A stretch of 64,000 bases of DNA from Bradyrhizobium sp. SK17. Its GTDB lineage: Bacteria; Pseudomonadota; Alphaproteobacteria; Rhizobiales; Xanthobacteraceae. A program made the position numbers and the translations under genes. Position 1 is the first letter of the stretch; each line of letters starts with the position of its first letter. This document shows, piece by piece, positions 17,358 through 25,497 of this stretch. The DNA lies in assembly GCF_002831585.1 (NCBI RefSeq), contig NZ_CP025113.1:5719001-5783000 (forward strand), written 5' to 3'. The notes under the pieces are model-generated. The model saw only the letters and a list, made by a program, of their open reading frames with translations, made no database searches and had not been told where the DNA came from.

Positions 17358-18320
17358 TCAGCCGACCTTCCAGCCGGTCGCCGCCACCAGGTCTTGATAA
17401 AACTCCGGCGTATAGGCCTGCTCCGGCGTCTTGCGTACGCGCTCGTCGAGCATATGCGCGTCGTCGCCGACCAGGATACGCCAGCGATCGGCCTTGACGC
17501 CGTCGAGGATGATCTTGGCGGCGGCCGCCGCCGTGGTCGGTGCCTCGTCGTGGAAGATGCGGGCGCGGTCGAGCGCGAGCTGCTGGATGTCGGCATCCGA
17601 CATCTTGGCGACGTCGATGCCCTGCCCTTGCAGCCGCTGACGCACTTGTTTGAGCTCGTCGGGATTGAGTTGATCGGAACCGTTTTGCACCTTGCGCGAG
17701 TTCGACACGATCGAGGTGCCGATGTGACCGGGCATCACGACCGAGCATTTGACATGCGGTGCATTGAGGCGGAGATCGTTGATCATCGCCTCGGTGAATC
17801 CCTTCACGGCGAATTTCGCGGCGCTGTAGGCGGTGTGCGACACGCCGAGGCCGACCGAGGCCCAGAAGCCGTTGACGCTCGACGTGTTGACGATGTGCGC
17901 CTCGTCGGCCTTCACCAGCAGCGGCAGGAAGGTGCGGACGCCGAGATAGACGCCGCCCCAGCAGATGTTGAACGTGCGCTCCCACTGCTCGCGGGTGTTG
18001 GTGAACAAGCTGCCGCCGCCACCGATGCCGGCATTGTTGAACAGCAGATGGATCTTGTCGGTCGCCTGCTGCTCGATCAGCTCGTCGCGAAAGCGCTTGT
18101 AGTGGTCCTCGATCGAGACGTCGGCGACATGGGTGGTGATGCGCAGGCCCTGCGGCAGCTTCTCGACCTCGCAGAGCCGCTTGGTCTCGGCCATCGCTTC
18201 CATCGAGACGTCGCACATCGCGACATTGCATCCCTCGGCGACGAGCTGCCGCGCGAGCTCGCGCCCCATGCCCGTGCCGCCACCGGTGATGACGGCAATC
18301 TTTCCGGCGAAATCCTTCAT
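17358..18320 (-). CDS. short-chain dehydrogenase/reductase (SDR)
   Basis: NAD(P)-dependent classical SDR. Start at 18320 (MKDFAGKIAVITGGG), with GGAACGGAT upstream; an in-frame start at 18398 would add an atypical leader. About 320 residues. Cofactor loop TGGGTGMGREL (residues 12-22), NNAG motif in LLFNNAGIGGGG, catalytic Ser in VNTSSVNG, and YSAAK as the YxxxK pair. It is longer than the usual 250-280 residues because of a C-terminal region (QLALDRARIFHDEAPTTAAA) often seen in Bradyrhizobium SDRs. Substrate unknown. No operon partner. Confidence 0.85.
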   Translation of the reverse strand: MKDFAGKIAVITGGGTGMGRELARQLVAEGCNVAMCDVSMEAMAETKRLCEVEKLPQGLRITTHVADVSIEDHYKRFRDELIEQQATDKIHLLFNNAGIGGGGSLFTNTREQWERTFNICWGGVYLGVRTFLPLLVKADEAHIVNTSSVNGFWASVGLGVSHTAYSAAKFAVKGFTEAMINDLRLNAPHVKCSVVMPGHIGTSIVSNSRKVQNGSDQLNPDELKQVRQRLQGQGIDVAKMSDADIQQLALDRARIFHDEAPTTAAAAAKIILDGVKADRWRILVGDDAHMLDERVRKTPEQAYTPEFYQDLVAATGWKVG

Positions 18321-18631
18321 CTGAGATCCGTTCCTTCCCTGCTTCTTCTTTGTTTCTATTGGAACGCGGATCGCTGTCCCAACGCTTGGCAACAGCACTC
18401 TACATCACCGATTCATCGCCGGGCAACGGCGCCCGCCTCTTGCGCGCAACCACGTTACACGCAGCGGATCGAGGCAGCCCGCATCGCGGCGAGATCATTC
18501 CACGTCGCGAACAATCCGGTGTGGAGGCGACGATCGACGCGAACGTCTTGTTCGCCGAATACATCGACGTGGCGACGATCGCACTCGATCGGGCGCAGGT
18601 CGCAAAGATGATCTTGAGCAGTGACCGCGCG
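18321..18631. other. intergenic region, no supported gene
   Basis: Open frames exist on both strands, but none has a recognisable domain. The plus-frame fragment around 18530-18615 (VEATIDANVLFAEYIDVATI) is protein-like yet has no start signal, and could be the remnant of a decayed gene. Confidence 0.3.
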
Positions 18632-18910
18632 CTATTCGGCGGTCTCGATGTGCACCGGCGCGCGTCGCCGCAGGACGGAAGTCCCGGCGCTCAACACCAG
18701 CTTGAGCAGGCCACGCCAGGAGAAGTCGATCAACACTTCATGGTGCCGCAATCCCTTGCCGCCCTTCACCAGCCCGAGATCCCGTATCAAGCAGTAATGG
18801 CCGCTGCTCATCCGAGCCAGACGGCTGTTCTTGAAGCGTCCCATGGATGGCGAGAATGCACTGCGGATCGATTCCGTCAAATCTTGACGACGTCGAATCG
18901 GCAAGACCAC
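18632..18910 (-). CDS. hypothetical protein, unrecognised, low confidence
   Basis: 92 codons, basic, with stretches LIRDLGLVKGGKGLRHHEVL and DFSWRGLLKLVLSAGTSVLR that look more protein-like than the overlapping frames. No family recognised, no signal peptide, no clear membrane helix. The likely start could be internal (MGRFKNSRLARM or MSSGHYC). A minus-oriented terminator hairpin lies upstream of it, at 18981-19010, so it would need its own promoter in between. It could be a gene remnant. Confidence 0.3.
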   Translation of the reverse strand: MVLPIRRRQDLTESIRSAFSPSMGRFKNSRLARMSSGHYCLIRDLGLVKGGKGLRHHEVLIDFSWRGLLKLVLSAGTSVLRRRAPVHIETAE

Positions 18911-18975
18911 GTGACCCTGCTTGCGGCCTATGCGGTTGGTAGCGGACCGCGATCGTCACGACCGGCCGCCCATGA

Positions 18976-19010
18976 ATCAAAAACCTCCGGCAGGGCATTG
19001 CCGGAGGTTT
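18976..19010 (-). terminator. Rho-independent terminator with no assigned gene
   Basis: 12-base perfect stem AAACCTCCGGCA/TGCCGGAGGTTT with a 6-base loop. Read on the minus strand it is followed by T-rich sequence (TTTTTGATTC), so it ends a leftward transcript. The porin, the nearest upstream minus gene, already has its own terminator at 19272-19301, leaving this one without an owner. Confidence 0.6.
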
Positions 19011-19271
19011 GGGAGGCTTAGCAGCAAGCTAAGAGCCATCATTCAATGTGTTGGCTGCGGGTTATATAGTTTAGTAGATCAGGTAAGTAAATAAGTTTGC
19101 GGCCAATGAATTGCATGGCTCGTCTTCGTGGTCCGCGTGGAGCGAAATGACGCAGCCTGAGCGATTTCCGTTTCGGCTAAATCGAGGCGCCGAATTCTGG
19201 TTAATGCCTTCTTTACGCGAATTCAGCTCGCGCAAAGGCACCGCCTTCTTCCGCGATCGATCCGTCGCAAA
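19011..19271 (-). ncRNA. candidate small RNA region between two leftward terminators
   Basis: 260 bases without a convincing open frame, lying between the porin terminator and the orphan terminator at 18976-19010. It contains an AT-rich patch (19058-19105) that could supply promoter elements. The only support is the spare terminator; no known RNA family is recognised. Confidence 0.25.
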
Positions 19272-19301
19272 GAAAAACCCCGGCAGTCGCCTGCCGGGGT
19301 T
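19272..19301 (-). terminator. Rho-independent terminator of the porin gene
   Basis: Stem AACCCCGGCAG/CTGCCGGGGTT with a 4-base loop (tcgc). On the minus strand it is followed by TTTTTCTTTG. It lies 31 bases past the porin stop. Confidence 0.85.
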
Positions 19302-19331
19302 CTATTGGATCGTGATCAGATCAACCGGGTA

Positions 19332-20879
19332 TTACCAGTTGCGCTGAGCGCGGAAGAGCATCTGGACAGTGTCCTGATCCTTCAGCTCGTAGGTTGCGCT
19401 CGGCTTGCCGATCGAACCGGACGACGTGGTGATCGTGCCAGCATACTTCTGATCGAGATGGACGTAGGTCACGTCGGCCGAGAAGGTCAGGTTCTTGACC
19501 GGGGTCCAACGGGTGATCAGGCCGATCTGCCCGATGTTGTAGTCGGGGTTGCAGTTGGTCACGCCAGCGCCGCCACCGAAGGCAGTGCGGAACGTGCCAC
19601 CGACGCCGCCAACGCCGCAGATGAGCGACTTAGCCGTGTCGTTGTACATGACCGCAGCGTAAGCACCGTACAAGCTGGTGTTCCAGTAGGGATCCCAGTT
19701 GTGGGTGTACGCGCCGCGGAAGCCCCAGGTCTTGATGCTCTGCTGCTGGCCACCGGGGCCGAACACCGTATCCGGTGCCGTGCCGAAGCCGACGCTGCCG
19801 TAAGCACCCGGGAGGCTCGAACCGCCATAGATCGCAACCGAGCTGAAGGCGCTGGCCAGTTCCTGGATGTTGTAACGGGTCGCACCGTCCGTATAGACGC
19901 CCTGGATGTTGATGGTGTCGCCAGGTCCGGTCGGGATGTTCTTGATCGACAGGGCCAGTGCACCAGCCCAGCCCCACTTGTCATCCGGGTGACCGGTGAC
20001 TTCGGTGCCGCCGTAGTAGGCCGCGTGGTTGTCATGCGCGGCGATCGACGCCTGGAAGATACCCCAAGCCTGGTCGACCTTGAGAGCAGCGACGAAGTCC
20101 GGCGCGATCGTGCCAGCATAGTCGCTGGAGCCGTAAGCGCCACCCGCTCCCAGGTTGTTCACGCCAGCCTGCATGTAGGCAGTCTGGTCCTGCGCCGACA
20201 GGGCAAGCGACACGCCGTTGCCGAACTGCGCAGTGTAGGTGAACTGGTTGATGCCGTTGGTGGTGCTCACGCCACCGACGAGCGCGTCGTAGTTGTTGCC
20301 CGGATAACCGTTCCAGGGAGCAGCGAACTGCGACACCGCCTTACCGATGGTGAAGCCGGCGAACTGGATGAAGGCGTAATAGACGCCGACCGCACCAGCC
20401 GCAACCGCACCAGCGTTGGCGTTGTTCGGCGCGCTGACAGCGGCCGTACCCGAGCCGAGCGCCGAGTAGACGGTTCCGCCGGCGCCGTTTGCCGCGTAGC
20501 TGTCCGACGTCCAGGTGAACACCGCATCGAAATAGGTGCGGACCACGCCGTACTCGGTCGCGGTGCGCGTATCGATGTTCAGGTCTTCACGCGAACGCCA
20601 GGTGTAGCCGTTGGTGAAGCGGTTGTTTGCACCGCTCGCGCCGTTGACGTTCGGGCCGTACACGCTGTTGCCGTTGACGACAACGTCAGCGCGCAGATAG
20701 CCGCCCAGCTTGATACAGGTGTCGGTACCCGGGATATAGTAGAAGCCCGGACCATAAAGGGAGCAGACCTTCACATACTCGACCGCTTTGGCCTTGACAG
20801 GAAGATCGGCCGCCTGCGCTCCGCCGACCGCGACCAGCGCAGCCGCCGAGCCCAGGATAAGGCTCTTCACCGAATTCAT
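19332..20879 (-). CDS. alphaproteobacterial porin (Porin_2 family)
   Basis: Outer-membrane beta-barrel channel for small hydrophilic solutes. 515 residues. Signal peptide MNSVKSLILGSAAALVAVGG with cleavage after AQA, then the family start ADLPVKAKAVEYVKVCSLYG and DTCIKLGGYLRADV with the paired Cys seen in rhizobial porins. The rest is rich in Gly, Asn, Tyr and alternating strands, and the chain ends in Phe/Trp (FRAQRNW) as needed for BAM-dependent assembly. GGAGG lies 6 bases upstream of the ATG, predicting strong translation, and a strong terminator follows. A long 447-base leader region separates it from a divergent MarR gene. Confidence 0.9.
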   Translation of the reverse strand: MNSVKSLILGSAAALVAVGGAQAADLPVKAKAVEYVKVCSLYGPGFYYIPGTDTCIKLGGYLRADVVVNGNSVYGPNVNGASGANNRFTNGYTWRSREDLNIDTRTATEYGVVRTYFDAVFTWTSDSYAANGAGGTVYSALGSGTAAVSAPNNANAGAVAAGAVGVYYAFIQFAGFTIGKAVSQFAAPWNGYPGNNYDALVGGVSTTNGINQFTYTAQFGNGVSLALSAQDQTAYMQAGVNNLGAGGAYGSSDYAGTIAPDFVAALKVDQAWGIFQASIAAHDNHAAYYGGTEVTGHPDDKWGWAGALALSIKNIPTGPGDTINIQGVYTDGATRYNIQELASAFSSVAIYGGSSLPGAYGSVGFGTAPDTVFGPGGQQQSIKTWGFRGAYTHNWDPYWNTSLYGAYAAVMYNDTAKSLICGVGGVGGTFRTAFGGGAGVTNCNPDYNIGQIGLITRWTPVKNLTFSADVTYVHLDQKYAGTITTSSGSIGKPSATYELKDQDTVQMLFRAQRNW

Positions 20880-21326
20880 ATTAAACCTCCAAGTTGCTCA
20901 TATGCGGAGAGTCCGGGCCGCGAACGCCCCGTGATCCTCCCGCATTGTCCAAGACCGCTTTCCCCAAACCCCGCCCCCTCAATGTGAGGGTGCGACGGAC
21001 TTGAACGATCACCGCAACGGGACGATCGAGATTCCCCTACCGCCGGGTTCAATATGCATGGGCGAGTTCGCCAATCAAAATAGTTTATAAAGTCAGGAAT
21101 GCGAATGCGGCCACACTGTGGCCCGCCAGCAACGCCCCCGTAAGCGCCTCGACCGATTGAGAAAGTTTGTCACACCCCAATTAGTCTAATCGTCACATGG
21201 GTATCATAATTACTTTACGTTCACTTGCGTTCGTGAGCTTCATACGAGAGAAATCGCCCGCCAAGCGGGACTCAAGAAGAATAAATCAGCGCAAAGCTGA
21301 GTCGGCACCTAGGGAAGAGGAAAGCT
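20880..21326. promoter_or_regulatory. long intergenic region between porin and marR genes
   Basis: 447 bases carrying promoters of two divergent genes. It contains a 15-base perfect palindrome GGCCACACTGTGGCC (21109-21123) and an 11-base palindrome ATTAGTCTAAT (21180-21190). There is an AT-rich segment between 21070 and 21100 (aatcaaaatagtttataaag). No convincing gene is present. Confidence 0.5.
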
Positions 21327-21839
21327 GTGTCAGTGACAAGGAAGGATACGACGCGCCAGCGCGCCATCGAACATCTCGACATCATCAAGCGCTTCACCCT
21401 CGAGATTTCGTCCATCAACTCACATCTCGAACGCGTTCGTCAGTTATGGGGCAAGGCGCTTGGCGTCAGCGGTCCGCAATGGATGATCCTGATCGCGATC
21501 TCGGATCTCGACAAGGATGACGGCGTGCCGATCAACGTGGTGTCGAAGCTATTGCATGTCGATCCGTCTTTCGTGACCACACAGTCGAAGCTGCTCGAGC
21601 AGAAGGAACTGCTGCGTCGCGCGCCCTCCCCGGCCGACGCGCGCGTGGTCCGGCTGTCGCTGACCGACAAGACGCGGAAGCATCTGGCGGGCCTCGCCGA
21701 GCAGCACAAGGCGTTCAAGAAGACCGTGTTCGAGGAGTTCAGCGAGCCCGAGCTCGCCGAATTCACGGCCAAGTTGTCGATGCTCACCAACCGCCTCGAA
21801 AAGGCATGTCTGATCGTGGCGATGGACATCGAGGCCTGA
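21327..21839 (+). CDS. MarR-family transcriptional regulator
   Basis: 170-residue winged-helix regulator. Start at GTG 21327 or GTG 21333; the upstream purine run agaggaaag supports 21327. The HTH is INVVSKLLHVDPSFVTTQSK and the wing is LRRAPSPADARVVRLSLTDK, with helical dimerisation segments at both ends. It is divergent from the porin gene across 447 bases with two palindromes, so it may regulate itself or the porin; that link is inferred. It converges with the PEP-CTERM gene, separated by a hairpin. Confidence 0.88.
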   Translation: MSVTRKDTTRQRAIEHLDIIKRFTLEISSINSHLERVRQLWGKALGVSGPQWMILIAISDLDKDDGVPINVVSKLLHVDPSFVTTQSKLLEQKELLRRAPSPADARVVRLSLTDKTRKHLAGLAEQHKAFKKTVFEEFSEPELAEFTAKLSMLTNRLEKACLIVAMDIEA

Positions 21840-21876
21840 ACCGACGGCTGCGCCGGGTCGAAACGAGAGGATCGGC

Positions 21877-21901
21877 TCCTCCGGCCGCACGTGCCGGAGG
21901 A
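21877..21901. terminator. hairpin between convergent marR and PEP-CTERM genes
   Basis: 8-base perfect stem TCCTCCGG/CCGGAGGA with a 9-base loop, in the 109-base gap between converging genes. No T-run. Confidence 0.5.
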
Positions 21902-21948
21902 TCATTGATTCCCGGCTTGCGATATCCCGCAAGCGCGGAACGCGGTGT

Positions 21949-23052
21949 CTATCCACGGACCATCGCGGGGGGGGCCTGCGGCTTGCGTCGGAAGGCCACG
22001 AAGCCTACTCCGGCGAAGCCAAGCAGCAGCATCGCCCAGGTCGACGGCTCGGGCACGGCCGAGACCCCGTCGAACACATAGAGATCGGCGATGTTGGACA
22101 CATAGCGGCCGCCCGCGATGTCGCCCGGCACCACGAGCCGCGCGAAACCGTCGGCTCCGCCGGCGCCAAGTTGTCCGTCCGTATCGGCATAGGCGACCAG
22201 GATCGGCTCATTGCCGAACATCGGGCTGAGTTCGCCCGCCGAGAATGCCACCTGATAGCCGTCCGAACCGGTGACCGTGATCACCTTGCGAAGAATGTCG
22301 TTCTTGATCGAGGAGTCGAGCTGGATGCCGGCCAGCCCAAGCACGTTCCACAGCAGCGCGCCGGTATAGGTGTCGGTCACCGAGGTCGATCCGCTCTTGT
22401 AGGTGACGGTCTCGGTATAGGCCGGCAACGCCTGCAGCGCGGCCAGGTTGAACGTCATGCTGGTGTTCACGGCGCCGTCCACCTTGAAGCTGCTGGTGAG
22501 GCCGCCGCCGGTCGAGGACTGTCGGATCGCGCTCGCGACGGTCAGGTTGGTCAGATTGCTGACATAGCGGCCGCCCGCATTGTCGCCCGGAGCCGTCACC
22601 CGCGCGAGGCCGTTGGAACCGGGAAGCCCACCTGAGGTGTCCTGGATGGCGACCAGATCCGCCTTGTTGCCAAAATTCGGTGCGATCTCGCCGGCCGAGA
22701 TCACGGCCTTGTAGCCGTCGGTCCCGGTTGCGATGATGTAGTTGTTCAGCACGTCGTTCTTGACGGCCGGATTGGTCTTGATTCCGCCCGCGCTCTGCAG
22801 GACGTTCCACAATGTCGGGCCGGTGAAGGTATCGGTGACCGGCTTTCCTGCGGCCGTATAGCTGTCGGTTTGCGTCGCCTGCGGCAGCGCTTGCAGGCCG
22901 GACGAATTCAGAACAGTCGGGCTGTTGACGTTGCCCGTCACCGAGACGGAGGTCGAGACCGTCTGTGCCTGCGCCGATGTTGCGAGGGAAACGGCCAGAC
23001 CCGGAATGATCAAACCTGGAACGATCGCGATACGAAATATGAGCTGGTGCAT
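21949..23052 (-). CDS. PEP-CTERM protein with duplicated molybdopterin-oxidoreductase-like domain
   Basis: Secreted protein, probably processed by an exosortase system. 367 residues. Signal peptide to about residue 29 (ATSAQA). Two tandem modules of about 140 residues (roughly 32-185 and 195-338) share LWNVL, KND-hydrophobic, TGxDGYxxxxSAGE, FGN and [12 protein letters not shown]. They resemble the sulfite-oxidase-type molybdopterin-binding fold (PF00174-like). The C-terminus has [19 protein letters not shown] followed by FRRK, the PEP-CTERM sorting signal, then an unusually long tail of about ten residues encoded across an 8-base C/G run. GGAAGGGC precedes the ATG. Partner exosortase not seen here. 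Confidence 0.75.
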   Translation of the reverse strand: MHQLIFRIAIVPGLIIPGLAVSLATSAQAQTVSTSVSVTGNVNSPTVLNSSGLQALPQATQTDSYTAAGKPVTDTFTGPTLWNVLQSAGGIKTNPAVKNDVLNNYIIATGTDGYKAVISAGEIAPNFGNKADLVAIQDTSGGLPGSNGLARVTAPGDNAGGRYVSNLTNLTVASAIRQSSTGGGLTSSFKVDGAVNTSMTFNLAALQALPAYTETVTYKSGSTSVTDTYTGALLWNVLGLAGIQLDSSIKNDILRKVITVTGSDGYQVAFSAGELSPMFGNEPILVAYADTDGQLGAGGADGFARLVVPGDIAGGRYVSNIADLYVFDGVSAVPEPSTWAMLLLGFAGVGFVAFRRKPQAPPAMVRG

Positions 23053-23277
23053 GGATTACGCCCTTCCTGCAAAACATGTCGTTGTTTGGCGACTGACGGA
23101 AAGGGCGAGGATCCGAACTATGCGACTTACGGTCGGCTCAGTTATCGCAGCCTGACGATATCCAGTTTTGGCGAGCAGGCAAACCGGATTGTTCCCACGG
23201 CCAAAGCACCCGATTGCGGCGTTTGAGGGCCTGCTTTGCCTTGCGCGAAGGCGGGATCGCAGCTAATGGAACGGCAT

Positions 23278-23355
23278 CGGAGCGTGGCGCAGCCCGGTTA
23301 GCGCACTAGTCTGGGAGACTAGGGGTCGGAGGTTCAAATCCTCTCGCTCCGACCA
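23278..23355 (+). tRNA. tRNA-Pro (anticodon GGG)
   Basis: Acceptor stem CGGAGCG/CGCTCCG, D-arm GCGC-AGCCCGGTTA-GCGC, anticodon stem CTAGT/ACTAG with loop CTGGGAG (anticodon GGG), T-arm GGAGG-TTCAAAT-CCTCT, discriminator A and an encoded CCA. A run of five T follows directly. It lies downstream of the merR/ihfA/fabH/plsX set, on the opposite strand. Confidence 0.95.
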
Positions 23356-23427
23356 TTTTTCCTCAATCATTATGGTGGTTCTGACCGACCCTGGTGCGCG
23401 CGGAGGTGTGCCTGGCCCGTTCCCGGA

Positions 23428-24024
23428 TCAGCCGTCCTTCATCGCCGCGTCGATCAGCTGCCGGCAGGCGACCAGCTCCTGCAACACGCGCTCGAGCCGC
23501 TCACGATCGGCTGACGGCACAGCGGGGCGTGGCGGTGGCGCCGCGGCGGTCGCCTTGCCTGGATGGGCGTGCGCCTTGTAGGTCGAGAGGATCGGATCCT
23601 CGTCGGGATCAACGAATCGGTAGTCGATACCCTTCTCGTCGCCGTCGCCCTCCTCGCCGTCGAAATCGAGGCCATCGCTGCTCTCGAGGTCGTCCGGCTC
23701 GGCCATGCTGTTGCCGACCGCCTCCTCGACCGCGCCGAACGACACGGCGGCGGTCTGGTCGGCGATGCCCTGCACCGACTTGATGCCATGTTCTTTCAGG
23801 ATCCGCTGCACGCCGCGGATGGTGTAGCCCTCGCCGTACAGCAGCCGGCGGATGCCCTTGAGCAGGTCGACGTCGTCGGGGCGATAATAGCGGCGGCCGC
23901 CGCTGCGCTTCATCGGCTTGATCTGCGCGAAGCGGGTCTCCCAGAACCTCAGCACATGCTGAGGGATATCGAGCTCGTCAGCGACCTCGCTGATGGTACG
24001 GAACGCATCCGGCGCCTTGTCCAA
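23428..24024 (-). CDS. MerR-family transcriptional regulator
   Basis: 198 residues. The N-terminal winged HTH ([20 protein letters not shown] then WETRF and [20 protein letters not shown]) is a MerR domain. Instead of a metal-binding dimerisation helix it has a long acidic linker (about 112-140, [19 protein letters not shown]) and a proline-rich segment, ending in a helical region. The order ihfA-merR is conserved in Rhizobiales and these proteins have no assigned ligand. It follows ihfA by 29 bases on the same strand. Confidence 0.85.
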   Translation of the reverse strand: MDKAPDAFRTISEVADELDIPQHVLRFWETRFAQIKPMKRSGGRRYYRPDDVDLLKGIRRLLYGEGYTIRGVQRILKEHGIKSVQGIADQTAAVSFGAVEEAVGNSMAEPDDLESSDGLDFDGEEGDGDEKGIDYRFVDPDEDPILSTYKAHAHPGKATAAAPPPRPAVPSADRERLERVLQELVACRQLIDAAMKDG

Positions 24025-24053
24025 ATGCCCGCTCCTCTAGGCTTGAAAGCCTG

Positions 24054-24389
24054 TTAATCGGCCTTGCTGCCGTCGCCATTGGTGACGGCATGGCCATTGA
24101 TCCGCTGCTTCAGGATCGCCGACGGCTTGAACACCATCACACGCCGCGGCGAGATCGGCACCTCGGTGCCGGTCTTTGGATTACGCCCGATACGCTGGCC
24201 CTTCTTCCGCACCATGAAGGAGCCGAACGAGGACAGCTTCACCGTCTCGCCCTTTTCCAGGCAATCGGTGATCTCCTTCAGCACCAACTCGACAAACGCC
24301 GACGATTCCGTGCGCGACAGGCCGACCTTTTGGTAGACCGCCTCACACAAATCGACGCGCGTAACTGTTTTTCCGGTTCCTGTGGTCAT
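24054..24389 (-). CDS. ihfA: integration host factor subunit alpha
   Basis: DNA-bending nucleoid protein that pairs with IHF-beta. Start set at 24389 ([20 protein letters not shown]), the usual N-terminus; an in-frame start at 24449 adds 20 residues with no homology. 111 residues. [19 protein letters not shown] with the intercalating proline and [20 protein letters not shown] form the DNA-binding arm and body. It lies between fabH and merR, the typical alphaproteobacterial order. Confidence 0.93.
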   Translation of the reverse strand: MTTGTGKTVTRVDLCEAVYQKVGLSRTESSAFVELVLKEITDCLEKGETVKLSSFGSFMVRKKGQRIGRNPKTGTEVPISPRRVMVFKPSAILKQRINGHAVTNGDGSKAD

Positions 24390-24519
24390 CGCCTGCCCCG
24401 CACTCTCGGCGAACAATTTCTTGACTGAAATTAAAAGCTTAGCGCGCAATGGTCAACAGCGACCAGCACCCTGGCGGAGGAAAGATGCCGGCAACCTGTC
24501 GATACTCTTTGCCGCCGCG

Positions 24520-25497
24520 CTACCAGCGCACGAGCGCCGAACCCCAGGTGAAGCCGCCGCCCATCGCCTCGAACAGCACCAGATCGCCCTTCTTGACTCG
24601 CCCGTCCCTCACGGCGACCGACAGCGCCAGCGGGATCGAGGCCGCCGAGGTGTTGCCGTGCTTGTCGACCGTCAGCACCACCTTCTGCGGCGCAATATGC
24701 AGCTTGTGCGCCGATGCATCGATGATTCGCTTGTTGGCCTGGTGCGGAATGAACCAGTTGATGTCCTCGGCGGTGAAGCCGGTGGCGTTGAACGCATCGA
24801 CGATCACGTCGGTGATCATGCCGACGGCGTGCTTGAACACCTCGCGGCCCTCCATCCGGAGATAGCCGACCGTCTTGGTCGAACCGGGACCGCCATCGAC
24901 GAACAGTTTCGACTTGTGGCGCCCGTCCGAGCGCAGATGCGTCGTCAGCACGCCCGGATCGTCGGTGGTGCCGGAATGCTGCTGCGCCTCCAGCACGACG
25001 GCGCCGGCGCCATCGCCGAACAAGACGCAAGTGCCGCGGTCGTTCCAGTCGAGGATGCGCGAGAAGGTTTCGGCGCCGATCACCAGCGCCCGTTTGTGGG
25101 CGCCGGCGCGCAGGAAATTGTCGGCTGTCGTCAGCGCGAAGACAAAGCCGGAGCACACCGCCTGCAAATCAAACGCGACGCCATGGTTGATGCCGAGCCC
25201 GTGCTGGACCGCGACCGCGGTAGCGGGAAAGGTATTGTCCGGCGTCGAGGTCGCCAGCACGATCAGGTCGATCGACTGGGCGTCGATCCCGGCATCGGCG
25301 AGCGCGGCCTGCGCCGCCTTGATCGCAAGATGCGAGGTGAATTCGTCATCGGCCGCGATGTGACGCTCGCTGATGCCGGTACGCTGCACGATCCAGTCGT
25401 CAGACGTGTCGATTCGCTGAGCCAGTTCGGCATTGGTCAAAACCCGCTCCGGCAAGTATGAGCCGCAGCCGAGTACGACCGAACGTATCGCAGTCAC
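24520..25497 (-). CDS. fabH: 3-oxoacyl-ACP synthase III
   Basis: Condenses acetyl-CoA with malonyl-ACP to start type II fatty-acid synthesis. 325 residues, the standard length. Catalytic Cys112 in [12 protein letters not shown], His near 248 in [11 protein letters not shown], and Asn in [14 protein letters not shown] complete the triad. The N-terminus [20 protein letters not shown] is typical. Its start overlaps the plsX stop by 4 bases (ATGA), so translation is probably coupled, which matters because plsX here appears frameshifted. Confidence 0.95.
   Translation of the reverse strand: MTAIRSVVLGCGSYLPERVLTNAELAQRIDTSDDWIVQRTGISERHIAADDEFTSHLAIKAAQAALADAGIDAQSIDLIVLATSTPDNTFPATAVAVQHGLGINHGVAFDLQAVCSGFVFALTTADNFLRAGAHKRALVIGAETFSRILDWNDRGTCVLFGDGAGAVVLEAQQHSGTTDDPGVLTTHLRSDGRHKSKLFVDGGPGSTKTVGYLRMEGREVFKHAVGMITDVIVDAFNATGFTAEDINWFIPHQANKRIIDASAHKLHIAPQKVVLTVDKHGNTSAASIPLALSVAVRDGRVKKGDLVLFEAMGGGFTWGSALVRW

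Noticed and set aside
19305-20987. 560-codon open frame antisense to the porin
   Set aside because: Complete overlap with a clear porin that has signal peptide, ribosome site and terminator; the antisense product is Arg/Asp/Val low complexity.
23053-23277. Possible riboswitch upstream of the PEP-CTERM gene
   Set aside because: The 225-base leader has some pairing potential, but I could not match it to cobalamin, molybdenum-cofactor, FMN, glycine or SAM riboswitch cores.
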